A DNA stretch of 64,000 nucleotides, from contig LATX02000175.1 in the NCBI GenBank assembly GCA_001466705.2, forward strand, positions 496,001 through 560,000, written 5' to 3'. Within the stretch, counting starts at the first letter, position 1; every line of letters starts with the position of its first letter. Positions 22,470 to 40,946 of the stretch are shown piece after piece. The DNA comes from Moniliophthora roreri (lineage: Eukaryota > Basidiomycota > Agaricomycetes > Agaricales > Marasmiaceae). The notes beneath the pieces are model-generated. The model ran no database searches. It saw nothing but the letters and a program-made list of their open reading frames with translations, and had not been told where the DNA came from. The translations under genes and the position numbers were made by a program.

Positions 22470-24700
22470 ATGCTTTGCCTAGCACCGGGCTCGGCTTGCG
22501 ACGTCTGCCTTGAAGGCTTCGGCGATGCACTCAAGGCCCCGTGTTCCATTGATTGCGGTCACGTTTTCTGCGTAGAGTACGTCGTGCGTTCCCTCTTCGC
22601 AAAGACTCCATGATGCTGATCAAAGCCCGCTCCTTTCAGCTGCATCGACCACATTACGCGCCCCCTTTGTCCACTCTGTCGAACCCCTTATGACCCCCGC
22701 TACGTGTCTAAGCTACACGTAGATCTTGACCCAACGGCACCAACTCCGCGGGACAACGCCGAGGAACAAGAGATCCGACCGTGGCTTGAACGAATCGCAA
22801 AATTTGCGAAAGAGGGTGGCGACGAGCAGACTCTTCGAACGTTGATTGATGAGTGTTTTGCTTTTCTGAAAGATAGACCCCGAACGCAGCCTGTGAGTAT
22901 GTTATACAACTTCCTCGGTTCTCGGTAGTCGAGCGTTTATTTTCCCTAGATCAAGGACCTTCATGTAATCATCAAACTGATTAACTATCTCTGCGACACC
23001 AAGAGTCAGTTGCGGCAGCTCAAGCGGTCATCCACTTCGATGCAAGAAGAGGTTGAGAGATCACGTCAAGAGGTCGCGGGGGTGCATGCGGAACACAATA
23101 TGCTCAGAGGACAGAATTATAGTCTCGAGAAGAAGGTACAGGAGCTGGAAGCTGCCAGAAGAGCCGAGCTGGACGCGCGTATGCAAATCGAGGTAGAACT
23201 CAGGCGCCAACTCTCCGAGACTCAGGCAGGGCACATTGAATTGTTGAGGTGAGTACATTTTGATGCTGTCACATTCGTCCACAAGGCTCACATTTCTGTG
23301 AACAGGAAAGTAAGTAATGACGTAGTAATTTTTCAGGACGTCACTAATCCCCTTTGGCTTAGCACGATGCTTTGAAGGACGAGTTGGAGTCTTTACGGGA
23401 ACAACTTCGGCAAGTATATGCACCGATCGTAGCATCTGCGAAGGAGAAGCTCGACGGTTTCCCTGTGCATTCGCACGGTGGTGAAGACGATTCCTCGGTC
23501 AATGATGACGGTTTCAAACTGAGAGGCACTAGTCTGGTCGACGAAGGAGCGTTCTTCTCACCGTTACCGGACATTGGTCTTCGCGATCCAGAGAAATTCT
23601 TCGGACCGGAAGTCTCGCCTTCAGCTCCTCCTTCCCAGCCTGTGGAGATCTCGGTTACACCTGCTGACGACATGCCATCGGGTGCAACGACACCCTCTGC
23701 TGTGAAGACCCCGAGCATGCTTTCAATGACAGCACCTGGCAGCCAGTACCAAGGCTTACCTCACCGACCATCATCGCCCAGTAGTTCCCAGACTACGGAG
23801 GAGCATAATGCCTATCATGTGCCTTTCCCAGTTCAATACGGCCCCCATCTACCTTCCGACTGTCAAGTATACCGCCCAGCGGGTGCCGACCACCTTCGTA
23901 ATCGCTTTTTGGAGATCATGCGCGACGAGTCCCCAATCATGTCGTCGTCCATGCCTAATCTGACCGGAGATCACTTCCCGATAAACATGGCCCGAAAGGA
24001 AAAGCCAGTGCCCCAGCCTCCTTCGACGAGTACCACCGCTTCGCGACCTGTCCAACCAAGCGGGCAATCCTCTTCCACCCAGCAGCCGATCCCTCTTCCG
24101 CCCGTAAAGGCGACTGCTGCAGTGACCCCAAGTAGTTCCTATTCTCAGGCAAGCTTGGTTGCTGCTGCATTGGAGGACAAGAAGAGGCAGCAGAGGAAGG
24201 CTCAAGAACAAGCACAAGAGGATGAGCGAAAGCGGAAGGATAGTGAGAAGATCAAAGACTACAAGAATGGTCCGCAAACTCCCGCTGGTTCACCCCCACC
24301 TCATCGTTTCAAGGGACTCGACCTGAAGGGTGTCGACGGAGCCCGTGATTACAGTGAACGACCAGAAATCATGATTACGCGTAGCTCCTCTACCCGCAAG
24401 CATTCATCTACATCCTCTGCTAACACCCCTCAAGCGTCGCGCACATCCTCCTCGACCTCACATCCTTACCAAGAGGGAGACTCTAAGAAGTCTATTGAAG
24501 GACGGTCAAACGGCGTCAGGCCTTCTTTGAACCCCTCATCGTCGTCATCACAACCACTGAAAGCAGCCCCTACGGTTGCTTCCTCCACCCCGCGCGACCC
24601 ACCCTCTTATCGTTCGGCTTACTCCTCATCTATGGGTCCTAGCAAAGGAAAGATGGCTGCATCTATGCTTTCAAATCAAGCCAGTGTCAGCGTCGCGTAG
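22470..24700 (+). CDS. RING finger protein C with long coiled coil and Ser/Pro-rich tail
   Basis: The start MLCLAPGSACDVCLEGF runs into CGHVFCVD; after an intron (22577-22639) CIDHITRPLCPLCRTPYDP completes the RING. KLHVDLDPTAPTPRDNAEEQ and a helical segment (EIRPWLERIAKFAKEGG) follow. The next exon begins IKDLHVIIKLINYLC and runs into a long coiled coil (LKRSSTSMQEEVERSRQEV ... LRRQLSETQAGHIELLR). A predicted 4-nt microexon (GAAA, 23306-23309) joins it in frame to KHDALKDELESLREQLRQ. The last exon encodes about 440 residues, with low-complexity Ser/Pro/Thr stretches and a charged helix (KKRQQRKAQEQAQEDERKRK), ending NQASVSVA. The total is about 600 residues. A role as E3 ligase or scaffold is inferred from RING plus coiled coil. 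Confidence 0.8.
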
Positions 24701-25565
24701 ACCGCTCCCATGGACTTATTTGTTCAGCACGTCCACGCCTTCTAGTCTCTATCTTTATGTTCCGTTTGATTAGACCTCGCAGACACTCGTACGTCCTTAT
24801 CCAGGCGCAGGTGCGCGCATGCATATCTATCTATACACTCCTTTTCACTAGCATTCATCCATTGTACACTAGTAAGTATTCATGTCCTCACTACTCAGCC
24901 CGATCTACACGACCATATCCTCATGTACATTATCACCGCTGCATCCGTGTACTGATCATTATTGCGATGTTACAATTTAATATGTCCTGTTTCCGGAAAT
25001 GTACCACCGTGCGTGCGTGAGTGTTATGCCAATCATGGCTAGTCCTTCGTCTCCCGGAGGCTGGACACAAGCCTGTGATCCGTGTTAGGGATCCGATTGC
25101 TCCAAGAAGACGCAATAACAATTGGAAGAAGTTCCCAGCTGCTGTGTCCTCAATAGGTACTTGTTGAGTCGACATACCTCTTCGTATTATAAGCTCAGGT
25201 TCACAATCTCCGTCTTTCCGCCTGTCCAAAATTATATACTAAGTATTAAGCGTTTAAGACTGAATTTGAGTTGGCATTCCCCGGCATCAGCCAGACGAGA
25301 ACCAGACATAATCGTCGGGATGGGAATTACTTTGCACGAAACGCAAGATCCGGCCTATCTCGTGTGTTTTCTTGAATGTGAAAGCTTGTCGCACAATACT
25401 ACTTGAGATAAACCAAGAAAACTGGAAGTGTGACCAGGCCGCCACATAACACATGACTATGATTATGGAAAGAGAGGAAAATAATCTTACATATCCTCAC
25501 TAGAGCTGGTGAATTAGACAGATATAGATCATATACAAATAAGATGTCGAGGGATGAGATGGAAT
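24701..25565. other. Intergenic between convergent genes
   Basis: This holds the 3' flanks of RING C (plus) and the R-SNARE gene (minus). It is rich in short CATCTATC/TACACT-type simple sequence near 24.8 kb. No supported coding or RNA feature. Confidence 0.5.
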
Positions 25566-26593
25566 TCACGAAGATTCGGACTTTGATCCGCAACGTAGAC
25601 CAGCACCGCAGAACTGGGCCAGAATGATCCATAACAGTATCTATGTGCGCGACAGACGGCACAAAGGTGCCATTCAGCTCCGTGGGACATTAATCGTTCA
25701 AGTTCGGGACTCACCAACGCCACCAGGACACTCAATCCCAGAATCTTCTTGTTCTTCCACCACATCTGCCGTCTGACGCTTCGCGCCCCTCTCCTGAAGG
25801 CGGTGGCCTGACCGGCCATGACGTCGGTCTTGTCTACCAGTAGCTCAATTCGCTCTCCACGGCTCAGGATCTGCTCAACATTCTGGACCATGATGTCTTT
25901 GACCTGATTCAGTTCATGCTGAGCTCGTTGAAATTCGTCAGTCGAAGGAGCAGTGTTGTAAGTGTGCATCAGATTTGCAATGGTGGGGCCGAACGTTCCT
26001 TGGAGACCATATGCAGGAAGTTCGGGATCTGAAGTAGATGACGATGATGGAGCATCGAGGAACTAGTGTCAAGCGTCAATTTTCATGAACAACTATGACC
26101 AAAGGAATTACGCACCTGCCGTTGTAGCTCAGCTAAAAATGCAAATGGCATTCTCCTGTAACGGATCTTCAGCAGGCACTCTCTCCGATAGAGTTGTATG
26201 AGTGGCAACTGACCGACCAGCAGAGTCGTCAGCCATGACGAGATATGTGAAGCCACCCTCGGAAATGTAATGAAACAGGTATTGCTCCCAAACATAGGTG
26301 AGTTTGCTGGAATGGAGCGCATGAACTTTCCGACACCTTGTACGCCAGATTCAGGGCTACAAACCTGTTATTCGGAGGAATTTTGGATAGAATGGTTTGA
26401 GTAGCTAGAAATTGCTGATTAGGAGCCCTATTTCTTCAAGCTTGAAGACCAGACTGCGCATACCTTGTGAAAAGTCTCGACTGCCTGACTTGTGCTCCGC
26501 AAGGATAGTAGAGCCACGAGCTACTAAAGCATGAATCTGACAGAGCTGAGTACACCGACTGATCAAAAGATTTTTCGAGCTCACCAGAGACAT
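25566..26593 (-). CDS. VAMP7-like R-SNARE with longin domain
   Basis: This is a vesicle SNARE for fusion at late endosome or vacuole membranes, the role filled by Nyv1 in yeast and VAMP7 in animals. Seven short exons join. MSL is followed by IHALVARGSTILAEHKSGS, then TQTILSKIPPNNSKLTYVWE, then YISEGGFTYLVMADDSAG and RMPFAFLAELQRQ, which form a complete longin domain. FLDAPSSSSTSDPELPAY links to the SNARE motif: DEFQRAQHELNQVKDIMVQN, VEQILSRGERIELLVDKTD with the zero-layer Arg, and AFRRGARSVRRQMWWKNKK. A single TM anchor follows (ILGLSVLVAL joined across an intron to ILLWIILAQFCGAGLRC), ending SKSESS. Length, order and motifs are typical. The symbol is left open because Nyv1 and VAMP7 naming differs between fungi. 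Confidence 0.9.
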
Positions 26594-26823
26594 AATGGAT
26601 GTTCAAGTTGAGGATAACACCGACGGCGACACTGAGTCTGACGCATCGGCTATGCGGGTTTCCCACGCATAACCTCTCGAATCCGGTCTCAGTCTATCAG
26701 TCCGCTCGTTTTACCCAGATACTCTGATATGCTCACCCTTGATGTTGTTCATTACCTTAGTAGCACTCAAATTCACACTATCTATGTCATCTACAACTCA
26801 GAATCCCGAGACCTAGGCCTTAA

Positions 26824-27075
26824 GCTCGAACGTTCAAAATCTTCAAAACCGCTATTGGCTACTATGCTGGGCTGCCACTATCTGCACCACCTCCCACATG
26901 CAGCCCGAGAATCTTTGACTCTGCAATCAAGCTGGCGCCGCCCGTAGTTGAACTTCCCGAAGCAATTATACCCACATCTTTGGCTAAAACGTTCTACCAA
27001 GTTCAGCTCTCGGACCCTCGGACACATCTTTACCACAAAGTCGGACTCAGTGAGCACGCGATGCCCGCACGATGA
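26824..27075 (+). CDS. Possible exon of an unrecognised gene
   Basis: This is an 83-codon open stretch without its own start codon. Its composition looks protein-like: FKTAIGYYAGLPLSAPPPT, IFDSAIKLAPPVVELPEAI, then FYQVQLSDPRTHLYHKVGL, ending EHAMPAR before TGA. An ATG-led stretch (MSSTTQNPET) lies just upstream in another frame, and a possible acceptor sits at the CTAG near 26.815 kb, but I cannot find a convincing donor. It could be the last exon of a small gene divergent from the SNARE gene, or a relic. Confidence 0.25.
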   Translation, partial: ARTFKIFKTAIGYYAGLPLSAPPPTCSPRIFDSAIKLAPPVVELPEAIIPTSLAKTFYQVQLSDPRTHLYHKVGLSEHAMPAR

Positions 27076-27659
27076 TATTTCCATCCCGCTAGCCTCGCAA
27101 GACCTCCATACACGCGCTAAAGGCACATCTCTGGTGGACTGTGGTTTAATTTTGCACGTTGAATGCCCGGTTCATCTGCAGACAGCACCCTCGCACGTGT
27201 CATCGATAAGAATAAGACGAGTTCGCGGACTTTGGGATGTTACTGTTTAAGTTTGCTTCGTTATCTGGACACCCCGTGGTTGTATGTGTGATAACTTATC
27301 CGGGAGCTTGGCCATCGAACAGTCTCGGAACGAGTCTAATCTGTCCAAGGGTTACAGGGTCGCTGTCTTGTGGCGGCAGTAAAAGTAATGCGCTGATTTC
27401 GGTGTGGCGAACGACGATGTATTTACAACAGTGAAAAGGTGCACGAGTATAACATGACCAATGAGAACAAGAAGCAAGGATAGCAAACGCGGAAAACATC
27501 AATACGAACCTAGCAGGACAATGCAAAGTTGGTGAGGACGCAGAAGGTCAGCGGATAGTAATATATCCCATGACCATCAACTCTCACATACCCGATGTAA
27601 AATTCCTAGATCTCTCAATAGGACGACAGCAGAAATGGATTGATTGGTACCGTGAAGCT
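27076..27659. other. Intergenic, no supported feature
   Basis: This lies downstream of the possible exon and downstream (3') of RING D. Only short open frames without recognisable content are present. Confidence 0.45.
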
Positions 27660-30133
27660 TCATAGACCGCTACTGTACGATCTCAAGAAGTCCTGGTGGT
27701 GTGAGGTGGCCCGAGGTGTGGGAGCAATAATCGTTGCGTTAGCCTGCGCGAATGCCTGTTGAGATTCAGATCCCAAATCCTGACTCAAGTCTAAACCCAA
27801 TGCATTCCCCAAACCAGAGGGCGGATCGTCTGTCAACTCTGTGCCTAGAAGGGGAGTAGGATGACTGTGTCTTGGAGTAGCTACTGACTGGGTCAGGCTT
27901 CGGATGGATCTAGAACTGGCACTCTCGGTCACAGTAGAGAGAGGTTGTGTCGCATGTCTAGTAGGGTGTGGGCGTCGACGACTACTTTCCCGTGTAGAAT
28001 GTCCTCTAGAAGTCGAAGCCGACGCCGGATCTGCAATGTAGTGCTGTGGCCGCGGGGTTTCTGTGCTGTAGAAACCGATCGAGGTTGACGCAGAACCTGT
28101 AGGAGCTGCTGCTGCTCTGCTGGAAGATGTTCCACTTCTACGCACGTTGGATGTAGATGGCATCGGTGCCGTATCGGTCACGGTGGGATGGACAGGTAGG
28201 AAAGCATTATGGAAACCATTGGAGCTGATAGAACTTGCGATACTCGTCCTCCTTTCAACAACTGGAGATATATTAGGGAAATCTGTGAGCCGCTGTAGGA
28301 TATCACTATCCATTGACCGTCTGCGCACAGCACCTTGGTTCTCCTCGTCATGCCAGGTACCCGTGGAGTCAGCCGCATCGCTCGCAATGGACTGCCTATC
28401 TGCCAAAGGACGAGATCGGACAGGAATGCTCTCCTTCATCATCTGCTGGATATATGCCGGCATCACAGCAGATGGGGCATTAGCACTATTGCCATTGATA
28501 GAGACAGTAGTGTTCGCCCGTTCTAGCTGACTAAGCGGCCTGTGTTGAACTATGGTAGTAGTAGATGCATTGGCTGCAGTGTCTTGAGCACTACGGATCT
28601 CGAACGCATTATGATACCCCTCCTGGTAACCTTCACGGTACGTTGCATTGTGCCTATTTGCGTCTGACGGTCCAAATTCGGGTACGTTCTCGTCAATAAG
28701 TCCCAGACCAGTGACATCGCGAATCTCCTCTCTAGTCATAACCTCCCTGCCCCATCTATCACGATGCTTCTCCTTTGGCTTCCGACGGCGCTCTTCTGTT
28801 GGCTTCTTACCGATGTTGAGAGCTTCTACCGATCTCCTCAACTCATTTATATCCTGCTCTGAGGGGCCAGGAACGATCACATTACGTCGAGGAGGAGAAG
28901 GTGTTGGCTGATATGGAGGATTCTGAGCGGCCGCTAGATGGACAATCTGGTTCTGCGCTGTGGGTGACTGTCCGACCACTACAGGATATGATTGCTCCGC
29001 TTCATGAATGCGAGATGGACCAGGAATAGGATGGTGACTTGTCCCGGATGAGTACGGGTAATGTCTCAAGGGATCGAATGCAGGATTGTACTCCACAACT
29101 GCTGGTGGCCGAGGAAGAGGATTTCGCTGTGTTCCTGCATTGAGGGGACCAGGTGTCTCTGGGGGAGATGGGAAAGTGGCTCTCTCTTTCCCCTTGTCTT
29201 TACCCTTGCTTCTCCGCTCCGCTCTACCATTCTGTTCAGTTGTCGAGGGGACACTTCCCAAGGATGCAAGCTGTGAGCGAAGGAGCTGGACTTCAGCTTG
29301 TGACTGCGCAAGTTGGCTGGATGAATTGGTTTGAGATTGACATTTAGAGGATGATGAGTAGGTCGCACCGTTCTAGTTGATTCACACTGGTTACAAGGCT
29401 CAACTCTTTCGCCTGTGATAGTTCCGAGTCCTCTATTGCTGAGTCCTGAGTCTTCTGCAGTGTTTCTGTGAGTGAATGAATAGTCGTGCTGTATTCCGTC
29501 TTCTTCAATAGGAGCTTCTGGCGTTGTGCAACTAGTTTTCGCATCTTTCGTAGGGCCTCGAACTTTTGACGGTGAGTCACAATTTTGGTCCGAGCGAAAC
29601 TTTGAGAACATACTTCGTCTTCCTCTGAGGCTTCTTTCCCGCTCAACCACCCATCTACTTCCGCGACCACTTGCGATAGTTCCGAATCGTCTGCCCAGCA
29701 TGCTACGACCATGCGCTTCAAGAAACCATTCGCAATCTCCGCATCTCTAGGTTCTGCGACATCGACGTGTAGCTTCTTGATACCTGCTGAAGGTAATGAA
29801 CGATGTTGGCAGGAATTCGTGGGTAACTTTCGTACAGTTCAATTGATATGGATGACGACAAATTGGACATGGACCTCGATTCCCTGTATGATCAGAAGCT
29901 AGTCTTGCTAAACACCTGAGAAGTGGTTCATTAGCCTGTTATATGCTGTGAGTTTGAGGTCGAAACCGACTCCTTGCAAAATATGTGGCCACAAGCTATT
30001 AGATATCAGCCAGGTTATCTGTTAAGGTTACCCGAGAAAACTTACGGATCGTGTGAGGTGATTTCTCGACATTGTCCTCGGTATAAGACTGAAGACAAAC
30101 ATCGCATACGCTGCTGAGGTGAATGAAGAGCAT
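27660..30133 (-). CDS. RING finger protein D with coiled coil and long low-complexity tail
   Basis: The start MLFIHLSSVCDVCLQSYTED leads across an intron to PCGHIFCKE, then CLARLASDHTGNRGPCPIC, completing the RING near the N-terminus. KKLHVDVAEPRDAEIANGFL corresponds to the KLHVD segment of RING C, and SQVVAEVDGWLSGKEASEED to the VDTWLEG segment of RING B. A coiled coil follows (LRKMRKLVAQRQKLLLKKTE, then QLAQSQAEVQLLRSQLASLG). The final exon (27660-29261) gives 533 residues, charged then Ser/Thr/Pro-rich, with one conserved-looking island (RDRWGREVMTREEIRDVTGL) and a C-terminus QDFLRSYSSGL. Total length is about 720 residues. It lies 245 nt downstream of TPI on the same strand, so readthrough or a compact promoter is possible. 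Function beyond the RING class is unknown. Confidence 0.8.
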
Positions 30134-30338
30134 CGTTTTGGGGGAGGGCTAAAGAAGGACAAGACTACTGCATCATGAAAGTACCCCTTCAAGAAGCGTT
30201 CTCGATTAGGCTCACTCGGCCGGCACCAAGACTGACATCGCCACCAGGTTCCGATACACTGCTAAACTGCGATGTTCTCTCGGGCTGTGTCTACGTTGGT
30301 AGGGCTCGCAAGAGTGATATGATTACAGTCTATCGCTA

Positions 30339-31394
<1,056 letters not shown>

Positions 31395-32585
31395 TTTGCC
31401 CTAGAGAAGTAAAACTTGGATGTGGTGGTGGAAGAAATCGATACGATGTACTCCGAGTATGTGCTGCCTATGCGGCGATTACTTGATATTTGATTAGATT
31501 AGATTTTCCTCTCAACCGTTTTCTCCCTCAAAAGGCGATCCCCAGAAACAGCGCTTTTAAAAGTTCTAAACACCCTCGTTCCTCTTATCCTCAAAAGCCA
31601 AAATTCAAGTGGACAATTTCACGCTATGCAATCACAGAATACTACAGAAAAATGGCTAGGATTCAGCCCAAAGCGACAAGATTTGGATTTGATCAGGTTC
31701 ATAATGCATGGTGGACGGAATTCCAGGTATCTACACCGCTGACAACAAATCACACCCTGTTGATACGTTAGGAATGTCATCGTTTCGAGGATTCCAACGT
31801 ACGATGGTGAGGATTTTCTGTTACGAGATGCACGTGACTAAACCCTGGGGCCAAAAACTACTCGTGAAAAACGACGTTTATGAGAACTGTCCTGTATCAT
31901 ATTCAGCGCCAAAACACAGAAAAGACTTCCTGAAGGGCTCTGGGACTACATACAATGGGGGACAGGACGGGACGAAGGACTTCGTCGCTAGCGGCTATCT
32001 ATCATCTATTATCGTGCGTTCAACGTACGTTAAGTCCATCATCAGATCATTCCTAACGTACCTCCATCGTACGATAGAGGGATCAGCCTCTCGTACGATA
32101 TCCTGTCAGCGGTGTAGCATGGTGAGTCCACGAATTTCTATACCTATGGGATAATATACGCTGACTGTTAATTTGCCGTTGGGAAGCGACGGTGCCGTTG
32201 TACAGTCCATCAGATCGCTATCAAAGTTACACGCAGACGCCGTAAGCTGGCGGCCACAAATCTGGAACTAGTCGTGCACTGTCCTCGTCCTAACGGCTGC
32301 CTAACGGTGCGCCTAACAGATCTTATCTCTTGAAGGACTAGCTTGAATTACTGAACCTTGCGAATGAGTCCTCATGGCAAGTATCCAAACAGCAACCAAC
32401 TTAAAACCTCGGTGAAATGTATCAATCACTTATAGCGCCTATTGGCTTATGTATTTTGGGTGACGTATGGTTCATAAAACGCGCAAGCTGACTCGTCAGC
32501 GGTATATATAGAGGATGTCTTTCCGCCCACTCTCATCATAAGCAGCACGAACAGGTCTTAACGCATCCGTGTAAACTGCTTCAAG
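31395..32585. other. Divergent intergenic region between TPI1 and the second ABC transporter
   Basis: About 1.2 kb contain the two promoters. A plus-strand frame at 31.49-32.15 kb has no recognisable domain and is treated as non-coding. Several GTACG elements, some within the palindrome CGTACG, cluster between 31.79 and 32.10 kb. A TATA box is listed separately. Confidence 0.5.
32503..32510 (+). promoter_or_regulatory. TATA box of the complete ABC transporter
   Basis: TATATATA lies 76 nt upstream of the transporter ATG, a normal spacing for a fungal core promoter. A pyrimidine-rich stretch (CTTTCCGCCCACTCTCATC) between the box and the ATG could hold the transcription start. Confidence 0.6.
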
Positions 32586-38718
<6,133 letters not shown>

Positions 38719-38964
38719 TCATGATTAGGATGGATTCTGGTGTAAGGACGTGCGATTTATTCGGTATATCCTGTGATAGTTTAACGTACATTGGGAAATA
38801 CACGCCTACCGACAAATAATAAATACAACTAGACAAGGGAAATGAATGCTATAAATCATCAAAGCAGTGATGGAACGATCTACACAAGCAAAATACATAA
38901 TAGGGGGCACAATGAACGATAATTAAATAGTATACCTCTGCTGTGCTGCCTAATCTGCGCTGCC

Positions 38965-40123
38965 TCATGCCATTAGCTTCGGAATCACTCTCAACATCTG
39001 ATCGATGGTGATGAATTGAACCCAGGAGTCGAGATCCTCCTTGTTTTCGTAGAAAACGAACTCGCTCTGTCGCAGACCCCTGAAAAAAGCACAAGCGCAC
39101 TGGTATGACTCCTCCACAATTTGGTCTTTCCTGGCAACTCCAATGATGGCACGGAAGATCCGGAATTCCCATCCTTGCAATGGGTGATTATCGCCTCTCG
39201 CCCACTTCTCACCCACGTTAAACTCTAGCCTAGTATAATCGAAACCGATAGGCTGTCCAATGGCCTTGATGTACGCTTCCTTGAGCGTCAGGATAATGCA
39301 AAGGCGGCGTAACCGATCGTCATCGGAAAGTTCCTCGCCAGATATGGATTCAAGTTCCAGTTGCGTGAGCTAAACAAGGAAAGAAAAGGGGCGTGAACAA
39401 GGGAGTGGCGTACTGGTGTACTAAGCATACCACACAGGCGTGGAAGTAGCACGCTCACCTTATGCTGTTGTGACTCAATGTATGCCTGCACGGTGATGCC
39501 TCTGGGTTCCGTGCTGATGATTTTCATGCCCATTCCAATGTTGATGACCTTCTTCTGCAGACCTTGGGTCATTGCCATGCCGCACAAGGAGTAATGATAC
39601 ACCAGATGGTAACCAATCATGGAATGCAGATACTTTTCAGGGCTGTAATCGTCAGACAGCTAGTTTTGCGTTGTTTAGAGCACAGCTTCAGTGACAGATG
39701 CATAGCTATACGCACCTGCTCTATCCAATGCTTCCCGTTCGGTGTAATATTATCCTTCCATTTCGACCTTGGTATCCTCCTATGCCTCATCATCAGTAAG
39801 GGAAGCATATGTGTTATGCAATGACCTGCGTGAGTGGTATGTGTTACTGTTTGACCAACGTAAGGTGCGAGACGGCACTCACGAAACGAATCGGAATCTC
39901 GAGGTGCATACGGGACGTTGAAACCCTCGATACAGTGCTGAAGACATTGATAGCATTGATCATATTCCTGAGAAGACCGATTCAGCCTTGTTTACAATGT
40001 GGCGGAATATGGATGGCCAGCAGCATTATTGACATGAAAGTTAGAAGACTGACGTACTTCTTTGGACGCTTCTCGATTCAAATACAACATCCAGACCAGT
40101 ATAGGGCATTCTCTTGGTGCCAT
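38965..40123 (-). CDS. 4'-phosphopantetheinyl transferase-like protein (divergent, possibly inactive)
   Basis: PPTases move phosphopantetheine from CoA to carrier proteins of fatty-acid, polyketide and lysine synthesis. Five exons join: MAPRECPILVWMLYLNREAS, EEYDQCYQCLQHCIEGFN, RIPRSKWKDNITPNGKHWIE, LSDDYSPEKYLHSMIGYHLV, then LTQLELESISGEELSDDDRL and IILTLKEAYIKAIGQPIGFD, ending QMLRVIPKLMA. The C-terminal K-E-A-x-x-K box and the following G-x-P-I-G-F-D are well kept. The metal-binding motif, normally [VI]-G-[VI]-D, reads INIGMGMKII, so the Asp is missing. The usual N-V-S-H motif is replaced by YHLVYHYSL. The fold is therefore supported, but activity is doubtful. It is convergent with the ABC transporter. 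Confidence 0.72.
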
Positions 40124-40946
40124 CCTCCTCTCTATGCCGATATAAAACTTCAATCGATGAACCCAAGTCAAGTAAAAGAATTGGGGGGTTCCGTGGAGGC
40201 TGGTTTCGTTGCGGTAAAACGTCGAAAACAAGGTTGAAAAAGTAGAGAAACGAGCGGCTTGATAACGGGACCCGAGAAATGGAGGTTTAACAGCAAAAAG
40301 GCACTGACAGCAAGGATGGAAATTTTAAGAAACGAACCGACAGTCACGGCGCCCATTCGTTGCACATGGGAATCTTATCTTATCACCGGTTACCCATTCG
40401 AGGACACACTAATGGCTCAAACAAGGACATGTTACTGCCAACAAGTTATCATTTGACGCCAACTCTAGGCTAGGAATAATATTATTCCTTGATACTAGTA
40501 GATAGTAAGTTGCAACGAATCCAACTGTTAAAGAAGAATAAAAGTAATGGCTACAGAAAATGCGATATCCGACTGAGTCACTTGGTTCTGCTGAGAGGAG
40601 AAAAAAAGATAGATCCCAAACAAAACAGACAATAGAACGAAAATGAACAAAAGACAGCCTTTAAAGGCAACTTTCGATAAACAACTCAGACAAAACCAGA
40701 GAGACATCAGTGAAAGACGAGAAGGAAGAAGAAGATAGTGGGAACAGAAGTCTAGGGTGAGTGCAGAACCAATGGAAAAGGCCGGTCGCGCAGTATCACA
40801 TGTCCATAATGGTACAGCGAAGACGAAGAGATATTACGACAGAATAAGTATGATATATAGCGTAGTAGAAGCAGGAATCATCCACGAAACCAAAGATAGA
40901 AGAAAGCAGATAAAACAGAAAAAAAAATCGTTCACAGACGGAATAC
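40124..40946. other. Intergenic, no supported feature
   Basis: This is A-rich DNA upstream of the PPTase-like gene and downstream of RING E. No coding frame or RNA gene is supported. Confidence 0.5.

Noticed and set aside
23849..24277. 142-codon minus-strand frame opposite RING C
   Set aside because: It is antisense to the low-complexity tail of RING C, with no start context or introns of its own.
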